DNA of 27,050 nt from positions 1 to 27,050 of the forward strand of contig CAMNQN010000006.1 of NCBI GenBank assembly GCA_946549155.1. Reading direction: 5' to 3'. Origin of the DNA: an uncultured Lachnospiraceae bacterium (GTDB lineage: Bacteria > Bacillota > Clostridia > Lachnospirales > Lachnospiraceae). Under the pieces are notes generated by a model. That model worked only from the letters and a program-made list of their open reading frames with translations. It had not been told where the DNA came from and searched no databases. Below are positions 1 to 7,252 of the stretch, piece after piece. Made by a program: the position numbers and the translations under genes. Position 1 is the stretch's first letter. Each line of letters begins with the position of its first letter.

Positions 1-53
1 TGCTTGTGGCCCTGCGCGCCCGCCTCTTCCTGCGTCCGGGTAATTAACAAAAC
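1..53. repeat. Family-B structured repeat, partial copy (window edge)
   Basis: This 53-bp stretch matches 13007-13059 at 49 of 53 positions, including the arm TCCTGCGTCC (28-37) and the trailing TAATTAACAAAAC. The left half of the palindrome would lie upstream of the window. The conserved segment extends past the palindrome arm, so it is a dispersed repeat and not a chance terminator. No function can be read from this copy alone. Confidence 0.7.
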
Positions 54-70
54 ACAAAGAACATTCACCT

Positions 71-80
71 GAACAGTAAC
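71..80. repeat. Right end of a GTTACTG/CAGTAAC palindromic element
   Basis: GAACAGTAAC here is identical to the right terminus of the 144-bp element at 2770-2913 and nearly identical to that of 17501-17559. No matching left terminus (GTTACTGTTC) exists in bases 1-70, so the element either began upstream of the window or is a solo end. Confidence 0.45.
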
Positions 81-119
81 GCCAATACAATTTTTATTTC
101 AAAAATAATATATTCTTCA

Positions 120-148
120 TTGACATTCCAGCCGTCCTAGTGTATTAT
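120..148 (+). promoter_or_regulatory. Sigma-A promoter of the GntR-ABC operon
   Basis: TTGACA (120-125) and TATTAT (143-148) are separated by 17 bp, 48 bp upstream of the GntR start codon. An interrupted inverted repeat, GTGTAT (140-145) with ATACAC (164-169), overlaps the -10 box and the predicted start site. It could be the autoregulatory operator, because YtrA-type GntR regulators usually repress their own operon. The operator part is inference. Confidence 0.75.
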
Positions 149-195
149 GTGCTTAGAACACAGATACACAAATACACTGATGCAAGGAGGGACAC

Positions 196-552
196 ATGGA
201 ATTTCAGGCTGCGCTTCCGATTTACCTCCAGGTAAAGACGATGATCAAGCGCGATATTGTTGCCGGCGTCCTGCAGCCAGGAGAAAAAATGCCGTCCGTC
301 CGGGAGCTGGCGCTCCAGTTTACGATTAATCCCAACACGGTCAGCCGGGTATACCGGGAGCTGGAGGCGGAAGGGATCTGTTTTACCAGGCGGGGAATGG
401 GAACCTTCGTGACGGAAAACCCCGGGATCGTAAGGCAGCTTCAGGAAGAAATGGCTCAGGAGCTGATGGCCCACTTTCTAAACGGCATGAACCAGCTGGG
501 ATTTTCCCGGGAAGAGGCTATTTTAATGATTAAGGAGAATTCAGAATGTTAG
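196..552 (+). CDS. GntR family transcriptional regulator, YtrA subfamily
   Basis: 118-aa DNA-binding repressor. The N-terminal winged helix-turn-helix spans about residues 8-75 and contains the typical GntR segments 'LPIYLQVK', 'PGEKMPSVRELA' and 'NPNTVSRVYRELE'. The C-terminal part is only about 40 residues of helix, with none of the large FadR or UTRA effector domains. That short architecture defines the YtrA subfamily, which commonly controls adjacent ABC exporters. The start is fixed by AAGGAGG at 184-190, 5 nt before the ATG. Its stop overlaps the following ATPase gene, so the three genes form one translationally coupled unit. The likely role is to repress this operon until a signal such as a cell-envelope-active compound appears. 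The subfamily call is firm; the inducer is unknown. Confidence 0.9.
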   Translation: MEFQAALPIYLQVKTMIKRDIVAGVLQPGEKMPSVRELALQFTINPNTVSRVYRELEAEGICFTRRGMGTFVTENPGIVRQLQEEMAQELMAHFLNGMNQLGFSREEAILMIKENSEC

Positions 553-1253
553 AATGTATGGAAATCACGAAAACCTACGGCAAAAAAACGGCAGTGGACC
601 AGATATCCCTGCAGTTTCGGCCGGGTAAAATTTACGCGATGCTGGGGCCCAACGGCTCCGGTAAAACAACGCTGATGAAAATGGCTGTGGGCCTGGTAAA
701 ACCTAACTCCGGAGCTTTTTACTATGAGGGAAACCCGATAAACCGGGAAAGCCGGAAAAAAATCGCGTACATGTCCACAGAGCCGTATTTTTACACCTGG
801 ATGACCGTCAAGGATGTGGGACAGTATTACGCCGATTTTTTTGAGGATTTTTCTCCGGAAAAATATGCCTCGCTCATCCAGCGGATGGAGCTTTCCATGG
901 ATTTAAGGGTAAAATCCCTCTCCTCCGGTATGATGGCCAAATTAAAGATCGCCGTCACCATGGCCCGCCAGGCAAAGGTTTACCTGCTGGATGAACCCTT
1001 AAACGGAATCGATCTGCTGGCCCGGGATGTGATTATGCGCAGCGTGGTGGAGGCCGCCGCCCCGGACGTGACGCTGATCATCTCCAGCCATCTGGTGGAT
1101 GAGCTGGAGCAGCTGGTGGACGCTGCTGTCTTTATAAAAAACAGCCATCTGATAGAGGTCTGTGAGGTAGAAGAGCTGCGGATTTCCCGGGGACAGTCCG
1201 TGGCGGACCGGTACCGGGAAATCTATGGACATGGAGGAACAGAAAGATGCTGA
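546..1253 (+). CDS. ABC transporter ATP-binding protein (YtrB-like)
   Basis: 235-aa cytoplasmic ATPase of an ABC exporter. Visible motifs are Walker A GPNGSGKTT (residues 34-42), a degenerate signature LSSGMM (125-130, normally LSGGQ), Walker B VYLLDEP (145-151, catalytic E150) and the H-loop histidine H182. The altered signature is frequent in ATPases paired with YtrA-type regulators. The gene overlaps the GntR stop by 7 nt and its own end overlaps the permease start by 7 nt. AAGGAG at 531-536 serves this start; a second in-frame ATG at 558 is possible. It would energise the membrane protein encoded next. Likely cargo is a lipid, peptide or antimicrobial, but the sequence does not reveal it. 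Confidence 0.9.
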   Translation: MLECMEITKTYGKKTAVDQISLQFRPGKIYAMLGPNGSGKTTLMKMAVGLVKPNSGAFYYEGNPINRESRKKIAYMSTEPYFYTWMTVKDVGQYYADFFEDFSPEKYASLIQRMELSMDLRVKSLSSGMMAKLKIAVTMARQAKVYLLDEPLNGIDLLARDVIMRSVVEAAAPDVTLIISSHLVDELEQLVDAAVFIKNSHLIEVCEVEELRISRGQSVADRYREIYGHGGTERC

Positions 1254-1984
1254 AGCTGATAAAATATGAATTTCGGAAAACCTTTCATTCTAAACTGATT
1301 ATTCTGGCGTTCACCGCCCTGATGGAGCTTTCCTTTCTGGCCGGAGTTTTTCTGGACTGGGATAAGGGTCTGAAAATCGGTATAACAGGACTGCTGCTGT
1401 GCGCCACCATTGGCATTTCCTATATCGGTATTGAGAGTCTCATGGTGTTTCACCGGGACCTGAATACGAAGCAAAGCTATATGCTCTTTCTCACTCCCCA
1501 GAACAGCTACCAGATTCTCGGCGCCAAGGTGCTAGAAAACGGCATTTCCATCCTGCTGGCCGGCGCATTTTTCGCGGCGCTGGCTGCCATCGACTGGACC
1601 ATCGCTTTGCTCCGAATCGGCGGCCTGCAGGAGCTTTTAAATCTGTTAAAACAGCTGTCCATCACCTGGAGAACGGAAATTTCCCTTTCCCCGTCAACGC
1701 TGCTGATGGCTTTCTTCAGCGCTCTGGCCTCCTGGCTCATGACCGTGGTCACCGGGTATTTCGCCATCGTGCTCAGCGCTACGATTCTTGCCGGGAAAAA
1801 ATTCAGCGGCTTAGTCAGCTTCGTGTTTTTCCTGCTGCTGCTGTGGGCCTCCGGCATGCTGCTGGACCGCATCCCGGCCCAGGGGGATCTTTACTTCTGG
1901 CTGCTTATCCTCGGCTCCCTGGTGATCGACGCCGTAATGTACGTGATATCTTGCTGGATTATGGAGCGAAAATTAAGCGTCTAA
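1247..1984 (+). CDS. ABC-2-type exporter membrane protein
   Basis: 245-aa integral membrane protein with about six hydrophobic segments (near residues 17-37, 44-66, 98-122, 155-180, 187-206 and 215-236). It begins with a short basic cytoplasmic stretch 'KLIKYEFRKTFHSK', typical of ABC-2 permeases. It overlaps the ATPase gene by 7 nt and has GGAGG just upstream, so it is the permease partner and last gene of the GntR-ABC operon. There is no recognisable substrate-binding or extracellular domain. Ten nucleotides after its end begins a dispersed repeat (1994), followed by a terminator hairpin (2104-2149). Confidence 0.8.
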   Translation: MLKLIKYEFRKTFHSKLIILAFTALMELSFLAGVFLDWDKGLKIGITGLLLCATIGISYIGIESLMVFHRDLNTKQSYMLFLTPQNSYQILGAKVLENGISILLAGAFFAALAAIDWTIALLRIGGLQELLNLLKQLSITWRTEISLSPSTLLMAFFSALASWLMTVVTGYFAIVLSATILAGKKFSGLVSFVFFLLLLWASGMLLDRIPAQGDLYFWLLILGSLVIDAVMYVISCWIMERKLSV

Positions 1985-1993
1985 GGAAACGCC

Positions 1994-2051
1994 GATTCAT
2001 TCAGCATTTCCTTGGAACCTCCGGCGGATGTGCACGGATTTGCAAGAGAAA
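1994..2051 (+). repeat. Family-A dispersed 3'-UTR repeat, copy 1
   Basis: 58 bp that match 21255-21312 at 50 of 58 positions with no gaps; all eight differences are transitions. Both copies begin exactly 10 nt after the stop codon of the last gene of an ABC transporter operon. In this copy the 3' part also forms a stem, CGGATTTGCA (2035-2044) with TGCAAATCCG (2066-2075). The function is unknown; a transcript-processing or termination element is an inference. Confidence 0.75.
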
Positions 2052-2103
2052 TGGCTGCTTCGCAGTGCAAATCCGGCACGGGGCCGTCGCAAACCTTCCA
2101 TGC

Positions 2104-2149
2104 GGCCGGTTTAAAGAATCCGGGGGAATCCCGGCATTTTAAACCGGCC
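2104..2149. terminator. Convergent-gene terminator hairpin
   Basis: GGCCGGTTTAAA (2104-2115) is perfectly complementary to TTTAAACCGGCC (2138-2149), giving a 12-bp stem. It lies between the plus-strand ABC operon and the minus-strand GIY-YIG gene, and it contains the stop codon of the latter (2139-2141). There is no long T tract on either side, so efficiency is uncertain, but its position suits a bidirectional terminator. Confidence 0.6.
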
Positions 2150-2396
2150 CTTTGCGTTCCGCAATCATCCTTTCCTTCTCCTGGCGCTTCATCTTCTTAA
2201 TCGCGCATTCCCGGCGCAGGGCCTCCTCCTTTGTCTCATATTCCTCATAATACACCAGCTTTGCCGGCCGACGGCTCCTGGTGTATTTGGCTCCCCGTCC
2301 GCTGTTGTGGACTTTTAACCTCCGCTCCAGACAGGTTGTCCATCCCGTATAAAGCGTATTATCGCTGCATCTTAAGATATATACAAAATTGCCCAT
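2139..2396 (-). CDS. GIY-YIG superfamily protein (UPF0213/YhbQ-like)
   Basis: 85 aa, the full length of the small single-domain GIY-YIG family. The two signature blocks are 'YILRC' (residues 6-10) and 'LYTGWT' (15-20), followed by the conserved 'ERRLKVHNSG' helix and a basic C-terminal tail. Relatives carry a nuclease fold; some YhbQ-like members are linked to DNA repair or are uncharacterised. It is monocistronic and convergent with the ABC operon. AGGAAAAGG precedes the ATG. Fold assignment is confident; cellular role is not known. Confidence 0.85.
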   Translation of the reverse strand: MGNFVYILRCSDNTLYTGWTTCLERRLKVHNSGRGAKYTRSRRPAKLVYYEEYETKEEALRRECAIKKMKRQEKERMIAERKGPV

Positions 2397-2769
2397 ACCC
2401 TTTTCCTGTCTATATATGTAAGGGCGACCCGCCAGGTCTGATTTTACTCCGGCCCCTCAGATCAGCCCCATCTATTATCAAGCAATCGACGAATCAGGTA
2501 CTTTTCCAGCAAACCGGACACCCCAGACTCCTGAAAGCCTCCGGCCTGTTATAAACAAACGTAGTAAAACCTTCGATTGCGTACCTTTCGTCTGTGACAG
2601 AATGTGCCGGAAAGCAGCTTTCTTTCACACTCTGAGACGGCAACGCCCGCCGCCGGCAAATTTCTTGCCGATGCGGCGGGAGTTTTCCTCCGTCTACTCT
2701 ATTATAAGCAGATTCCTGATTGTTGTGCATAGCAAAAGAAAAAATTTCTGCCTGTGCGCCAATTTATCA
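2397..2769. other. 373-bp gap without a convincing gene; isolated GC hairpin
   Basis: No reading frame here resembles a known protein. A 78-codon minus-strand frame (2494-2730) has no recognisable domain and a poor start context. The one structural feature is a stable hairpin: CCCGCCGC (2646-2653) pairs with GCGGCGGG (2673-2680), and inside it CGGCAA (2654-2659) pairs with TTGCCG (2665-2670). TTTT follows at 2683-2686 on the plus strand, so it resembles a plus-strand terminator. No plus-strand gene lies upstream for it to end, so a small RNA or remnant is possible. Confidence 0.5.
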
Positions 2770-2913
2770 GTTACTGTTCCCTTCGTTCACAGCAACACGC
2801 TACGCGATGCACAGAAATTGTACCTTCGGTACAATTTCGCGCTGCTGCCCTCGGGATTCAGGTGCAATTCTGCACCTGAACACCTCGCGGAACAGTGGCG
2901 CCTGAACAGTAAC
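2770..2913. mobile_element. 144-bp MITE-like palindromic element with imperfect 8-bp TSD
   Basis: The ends are inverted repeats, GTTACTGTTC (2770-2779) and GAACAGTAAC (2904-2913). The flanks are near-identical 8-mers, ATTTATCA (2762-2769) and ATCTATCA (2914-2921), as expected for an aged target-site duplication. The right flank contains the stop codon of the SpoIIQ-like gene (2919-2921). Two internal hairpins are visible: GAAATTGTACC with GGTACAATTTC (2814-2838) and CAGGTGCA with TGCACCTG (2859-2878). There is no coding capacity. A shorter relative is at 17501-17559. Confidence 0.65.
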
Positions 2914-2918
2914 ATCTA

Positions 2919-3776
2919 TCATTCCAGATAAAGAATCGGATCCATCGGCGTTTCATCCTTCGTCATGGCAAAATACAGGTTCGTACCTTCTTTACAGTAA
3001 TACTTGGTGGGCTGGCTCACATATCCGATCAGCTCTCCCTCTTCCACCACGTCGCCCTCCGCCACCGTCAGCTCCTGCAGCTGGCCGTATTTTAATTTAT
3101 ATCCGTCGCCCAGGTTCATGGTCACCGTAGTGCCGGTCTCCTCATCGATGCCGATGCTCTCCACAATGCCCCTGGCGGAGGCCACCACCTGTGCGCCCTC
3201 ATCACTGCCAATCACCAGCGCCGGATTATATTTATACTGCTGCAGCGTGGGAAAATATATACAGCCGTCCATGCTGTAATCCAGCACCACGTTTCCGGCC
3301 ACCGGCCAGCGCATGGTGTCATTCTCCCCAAAGGTCACGGTAGGCAAAATCTCCGCCGTCTGAGCCGTCACATTCCCGCCGGAAATACTGGCCGCCATCA
3401 TTTCCTCTTCCTCCTGAAGCTCCGTTTCCTCCTCCGGCGCCTCAGTCTCCTGGGCGATATCTCCGGAAGCGGAGGCCTCCAGGTCTGCCGTCATCTCCTC
3501 CAGATTCTGCGCGGCATCCAGAGTCACTGTGGTCGAATCCAGCGCGTTTTCCATCGCCTCGTCCACCTGGGGCGCGAAGCTTAAATCCTCGTTCGCCGCC
3601 ACGTTATTCTCCAGGGCAGCCTGCTCCTGCGCCAGCTGTTCCTTTTCCTTCTGCGCCTGCTTCACCTGACCGGTGGCAAACAGTACAGAAAACGCCGCCA
3701 CTCCCACCAGGCACAAACCAAAAATTGTTCCATTATTTTTTTTGTTCCAATTGAATTTAGAATCTTTTTTCTCCAT
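2919..3776 (-). CDS. SpoIIQ-like membrane-anchored protein with degenerate M23/LytM domain
   Basis: 285 aa. A short basic N-terminus (rich in K and N) is followed by one transmembrane helix (about residues 17-37), a Q/E-rich coiled-coil-like stretch, an acidic linker and a C-terminal M23/LytM fold. The metal-binding residues of active M23 peptidases are missing: 'ALVIGSD' stands where HxxxD blocks occur, 'KYGQLQEL' replaces the YxHL motif, and 'NLYFAM' replaces HxH. It should therefore bind rather than cut peptidoglycan or partners, as SpoIIQ does in the forespore membrane during engulfment. I prefer the ATG at 3776, since AGAGGTGA sits at the right distance; an upstream GTG at 3785 overlaps that site. 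A sigma-F-like promoter lies at 3812-3840. The fold is fairly sure; the SpoIIQ identity is inference. Confidence 0.75.
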   Translation of the reverse strand: MEKKDSKFNWNKKNNGTIFGLCLVGVAAFSVLFATGQVKQAQKEKEQLAQEQAALENNVAANEDLSFAPQVDEAMENALDSTTVTLDAAQNLEEMTADLEASASGDIAQETEAPEEETELQEEEEMMAASISGGNVTAQTAEILPTVTFGENDTMRWPVAGNVVLDYSMDGCIYFPTLQQYKYNPALVIGSDEGAQVVASARGIVESIGIDEETGTTVTMNLGDGYKLKYGQLQELTVAEGDVVEEGELIGYVSQPTKYYCKEGTNLYFAMTKDETPMDPILYLE

Positions 3777-3811
3777 ACCTTTCACCTCTGTCTGTTTTTA
3801 TGTGTTACAGA

Positions 3812-3840
3812 TAGGGTTTCCAGATATGGAGAAAGTATTC
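3812..3840 (-). promoter_or_regulatory. Candidate sigma-F-type promoter for the SpoIIQ-like gene
   Basis: Read on the minus strand, GAATA (3836-3840) and GGAAACCCTA (3812-3821) are separated by 14 bp. This resembles the forespore sigma-F pattern (GWATA, about 15 bp, then GGnnAnAnTR) with one mismatch in the -10 part. I saw no good sigma-A promoter between here and the start codon. The match is short and could be chance. Confidence 0.3.
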
Positions 3841-3847
3841 ATCCGTT

Positions 3848-5335
3848 CTACAGTCTGGGATACAAATTTTTTACGCTCAGGTACAGGTCATGAAACACCG
3901 CCTGCTTTTCACGGTAAATTTTTACATTTTCAGGAATAGGCTCCGTTACCCTGGGACTGTATTTCACAATCTGCCGGCAGGCGGCTTTCACATCCGGGTA
4001 CACACCCACGCCCACCTCCGCCAGAATCAGCGCCCCCAGGCAGGCCTCCTCCTGGGTCTGCGTGGTATATACGGGCCGGTTCAGCATATCTGCCTGTATC
4101 TGTTTCCAGGTTTCTCCCTTGGCGGCGCCGCCGGACGCGATTAATTTTGTCTGCGCCAGCCCCATCTCGTCAAACACAGACCGGCACTCACAGAGATTGT
4201 ACAAAACCCCCTCCATGGTGGCACGCACCAGATGTGCCTGCTCATGCTTCATTCCCAGTCCGAAATAAATTCCCCGGGCCTGAGGATCGTTAAAGGGCGT
4301 CCGCTCCCCCGCCAGATAGGGCAGAAACAGCAGTCCCTCGCTGCCTGCGGGAACCCTGGCCGCCTCCGCGTCCAGCCTGGAAAAGGGCCCGCTGTCTTTT
4401 AGCGCCTTATTCTTCAGCCAGCTTAAGGTATTCCCTCCATTCAGGGCCCCGCCCTGGAAAATCCAGGTGCCGGGAAGGCCATGGCACCAGGTCTGGCAGC
4501 ACATCGTTTTGTCAAATACGGGATACTGCGTCACCACGGCCAGCTGGGCGGCAGTGCCGATATTGCAGGCCATGATTCCATCCTCCACCACGCCGTTTCC
4601 GATCATCTGGGCCGCGCAGTCGCCGGTGCCTGCCGCCACCGGGATACCTTCGGTTAACCCCAGCTCTCCGGCCGCCCAGCCGGACACCGTGCCAATAATC
4701 TCAGCAGACTCCCGCACCGGCACAAACAGGTCCGGGCTGATATCCAGCCGCTCCAGCAATTCGGTACACCACCTTCTGTTTTTCACAGAATAGGCCAGCG
4801 CTGCGCCCGCGTCACTGGGGTCCGTACACAGCGCTCCGGTGAGGCGGTAACGGATGTAGTCCTTGGGGGACATCACCCTGGCAATCTGATCATACGCCTC
4901 CGGATGATTCCTCTTCAGCCACAGGAGGGAACAAATCAGCATCCCCGCGCTTGGCCGGTTCAGCAGTTCCTCCTCCATCAGGCTGCCTGCCGCCTCATAG
5001 ATCTCTTCCTTCTCCTTCTGGGACCGCTGATCCAGATGGATGATGGCGGGAAACACGCAGTTTCCCTCCCGGTCCACAGCCACCATGCCGTGCATTTGTC
5101 CGGAAAACCCAATGCCCCTGATTGCTTCCGGGGAAATATCCGACTGTTCCAGCGCCTGCCGGACCGCCTGTTTTGTACAGTCCCACCACTCCTCCGGTCT
5201 CTGCTGCGCATAGCCGATCTGCGGCGTTAAAACCTCATAGCCCACCTGGCCGATTGCCTTTGCGTTCCCCTCCGCATCCGCCAGAAGCACCTTGACACTG
5301 GAGGTTCCCAGGTCAATTCCCATGAAATATCCCAT
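3848..5335 (-). CDS. xylB: Xylulokinase (FGGY family)
   Basis: 495 aa, the normal length. It phosphorylates D-xylulose to xylulose-5-phosphate with ATP. The N-terminal phosphate-binding motif 'GIDLGTSSVKVLL' (residues 6-18), the xylulokinase block 'GFSGQMHG' (77-84), the likely catalytic aspartate D239 in 'AAGTGDCAAQ', and the C-terminal 'ASGGAAKGETWKQIQAD' are all present. A strong AAGGAG-type site precedes the ATG. It is last in the minus-strand operon after the two transketolase subunits, 62 bp behind tktC. That order makes sense because transketolase consumes its product. Other FGGY kinases are possible in principle, but the MHG motif and the neighbours favour xylulokinase. Confidence 0.92.
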   Translation of the reverse strand: MGYFMGIDLGTSSVKVLLADAEGNAKAIGQVGYEVLTPQIGYAQQRPEEWWDCTKQAVRQALEQSDISPEAIRGIGFSGQMHGMVAVDREGNCVFPAIIHLDQRSQKEKEEIYEAAGSLMEEELLNRPSAGMLICSLLWLKRNHPEAYDQIARVMSPKDYIRYRLTGALCTDPSDAGAALAYSVKNRRWCTELLERLDISPDLFVPVRESAEIIGTVSGWAAGELGLTEGIPVAAGTGDCAAQMIGNGVVEDGIMACNIGTAAQLAVVTQYPVFDKTMCCQTWCHGLPGTWIFQGGALNGGNTLSWLKNKALKDSGPFSRLDAEAARVPAGSEGLLFLPYLAGERTPFNDPQARGIYFGLGMKHEQAHLVRATMEGVLYNLCECRSVFDEMGLAQTKLIASGGAAKGETWKQIQADMLNRPVYTTQTQEEACLGALILAEVGVGVYPDVKAACRQIVKYSPRVTEPIPENVKIYREKQAVFHDLYLSVKNLYPRL

Positions 5336-5397
5336 ATACTCTCTCCTTCTCCTTCAAAGCAGCCGCATTCTGGCGCTGTCGGGCTCCCGCTTCGCCG

Positions 5398-6354
5398 TCA
5401 GCTGCCTTTTTTATTTACCACCTTTCTCACAGCCCCGGCAATGTCCGCGGCAGTAAGTCCGAATTTTTCCGCCAGGAACTTCCGGTCGCCCACCTCGCCA
5501 AAGCAATCCGGAACTCCGATCCGCAGGAAGGGAACCGCCCCTGCCTCCGCCAGAACCTCCGCCACCGCGGAGCCCAGACCGCCGATCTTATTGTGGTTTT
5601 CCGCCGTCACAATGGCTCCGGTCTCCCTGGCGCACCGAAGCACCAGCTCCTCGTCCAGCGGCTTTACCGTGAACATGTCCACCACCCGGACGCTGATATT
5701 TTCCTTCTGCAGCTCTTCGGCAGCCGTTATTGCTTCTGCCACCTCCACGCCGGAAGCAAGAATGGACGCGTCCGTACCCTCCCGCAGGATAACGCCCTTT
5801 CCGATCTCAAAGGTCTGTTTCTCTTCATAATAGCATATTTTTCCCTTCCTTGGGAAACGAATATACATAACTCCGTACTGTCCGGCCATTTTTTTCATGA
5901 TTTCTTTTAGAAGATGGGGCTCCGCCACATCCAGAATCGTCATTTCCGGAAAGGAACGGTAGATACCCATATCCTCAAAGGGCATATGCGTTCCCCCGTT
6001 GGTTTCCGCCGTAATACCCGGGTCCGTGCCCACCAGCTTAATATTGGCGCGGTTATAACATCCGGAAAGGAAGGTCTGATCCGCACACCTCCTGGAAGTA
6101 AAGGTACCGAAGCTGTGCATGAAAGGAATCTTGCCCTTCACAGACATCCCCGCCCCCAGCCCCACCATGTTGGCCTCCATGATACCGATATCAAAGGCCT
6201 GCTTCGGATGGGAGCGAAACAGCCCGGTAGTACCGATGGCCCCGGCAAGGTCCGCCTCCAAATACACCACATCCGGATTCTCCTCCATCAATGCCTCCAG
6301 AGTCTCCGCAAATACTTTTCTCAATTCTTTATCGCTCGTTTTTATGCCTGCCAT
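5398..6354 (-). CDS. Transketolase, C-terminal subunit
   Basis: 318 aa with the chosen start, which fits the split-type transketolase C subunit (pyrimidine-binding and C-terminal domains). The TPP-activating glutamate lies in 'IGIMEANM' (E60), followed by 'HSFGTFTSRR' (residues 80-89) and the transketolase C-domain 'GVEVAEAITAAEELQ'. The ATG at 6352-6354 is chosen because the conserved 'KTSDKELRKVFAETL' begins just after it and AAGGTGAGG lies upstream. The frame is open further to 6417, but that region is the end of the N-subunit gene. The two genes are 16 bp apart and the Shine-Dalgarno starts at the upstream stop codon, so translation is coupled. The two subunits assemble into one active enzyme. 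Confidence 0.92.
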   Translation of the reverse strand: MAGIKTSDKELRKVFAETLEALMEENPDVVYLEADLAGAIGTTGLFRSHPKQAFDIGIMEANMVGLGAGMSVKGKIPFMHSFGTFTSRRCADQTFLSGCYNRANIKLVGTDPGITAETNGGTHMPFEDMGIYRSFPEMTILDVAEPHLLKEIMKKMAGQYGVMYIRFPRKGKICYYEEKQTFEIGKGVILREGTDASILASGVEVAEAITAAEELQKENISVRVVDMFTVKPLDEELVLRCARETGAIVTAENHNKIGGLGSAVAEVLAEAGAVPFLRIGVPDCFGEVGDRKFLAEKFGLTAADIAGAVRKVVNKKGS

Positions 6355-6370
6355 ACTCTTTTCCCTCACC

Positions 6371-7231
6371 TTATGCTTCCTTTCCTGTTCCTTTTCCCCC
6401 ATCATCCGCCTGCGCATCCAGCTCCTGATAAAAGGCTTCCAATTCCTCCCTGTTCACCGTGGTGGAATGGCAGTTCTCCATCTCCGCGTACTTTCTGACC
6501 CCCGCGCCCTTCACGGTGTGAAGCACGATCACAGAGGGCAGCTCCTTCTCCGCCCGGGCTTCCATGACAGCGTCATAAATCTGCCGGGTATCATTCCCGT
6601 TTTCCACGGAAATCACATGAAATCCAAAAGCCTCAAATTTTTTCTCAATGCTGCCCAGGCTGCACACCTGGTCGGTGGGCCCGTCCAGCTGTTTTCCATT
6701 GGCATCCACAAAGGTAATCAGATTCGTCAACCGACGGTGGGCCGTAAACAGTGCCGCCTCCCATACCTGGCCCTCCTCCAGCTCTCCGTCCCCCAAAATC
6801 AGGTACGTATAATTGGAGCTTCCGTTCAGCTGATCCGCGAAGGCAGCCCCCGCTGCCAGCGAGGCTCCCTGACCGAGGGATCCGGTGGTCATGTCCACCC
6901 CCGGCGTTTTCAGACGGTCCGTGTGACTGGGCAGAATCGTATTGTTTTTATTCAGCGTATCCAGAATCCCCTCATCGAAATAGCCCCTGGCCGCCAGCGC
7001 CGCATACATGGCCGGGCCGGAATGCCCCTTGGAGATCACCAGCAGATCCCGATCCTTCTTCCCCGGATCTGCCGGATCCACGTTCATTACGCATCCGTAC
7101 AGCACCGCCAGCGTATCCGCAATGGATAAGGAGCCGCCCACATGACCTGTTCCCTTGGAAGCAATGGTCCGCAGAATATTTTTGCGGATCTTAATTGCCA
7201 GTAAATCCATTTCCTTCCTGTTAAAATCCAT
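6371..7231 (-). CDS. Transketolase, N-terminal subunit (TPP-binding)
   Basis: 286 aa, carrying the pyrophosphate-binding half of transketolase. Visible are H30 in 'GHVGGSLS', H70 in 'SKGHSGPAMY', and the TPP/Mg motif that starts at GDGE (147-150) and ends at N178 ('FVDAN'). With the C subunit it transfers two-carbon ketol units in the non-oxidative pentose phosphate pathway. The C-terminal tail is hydrophilic and Gly-rich. An AGGAGGG site lies upstream of the ATG at 7231. It is the first gene of the operon transcribed leftward from the divergent region shared with deoC, which suggests joint control by the DeoR-type regulator encoded beside deoC. Confidence 0.92.
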   Translation of the reverse strand: MDFNRKEMDLLAIKIRKNILRTIASKGTGHVGGSLSIADTLAVLYGCVMNVDPADPGKKDRDLLVISKGHSGPAMYAALAARGYFDEGILDTLNKNNTILPSHTDRLKTPGVDMTTGSLGQGASLAAGAAFADQLNGSSNYTYLILGDGELEEGQVWEAALFTAHRRLTNLITFVDANGKQLDGPTDQVCSLGSIEKKFEAFGFHVISVENGNDTRQIYDAVMEARAEKELPSVIVLHTVKGAGVRKYAEMENCHSTTVNREELEAFYQELDAQADDGGKGTGKEA

Positions 7232-7252
7232 ACTGTGTCATCCCTCCTGAAA

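Noticed and set aside
546..1253. Degenerate ABC signature (LSSGM) as evidence of a dead ATPase
   Set aside because: Walker A, Walker B glutamate and H-loop are intact, and variant signatures are common in this exporter subfamily.
2494..2730. 78-codon minus-strand frame with a CPVC pair near its end
   Set aside because: No ribosome-binding site and no known domain, and it runs through the GC hairpin at 2646-2680. The CPVC is a single pair, not a zinc ribbon.
5373..5384. GCGCTGTCGGGC here is the reverse complement of 7411-7422
   Set aside because: A 12-bp match between two GC-rich intergenic spots of the same region could be chance. The flanks do not extend the similarity and no function is suggested.
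6119..7129. 336-codon plus-strand frame opposite the transketolase genes
   Set aside because: It spans two overlapping well-identified genes on the other strand, has no domain and no ribosome-binding site.
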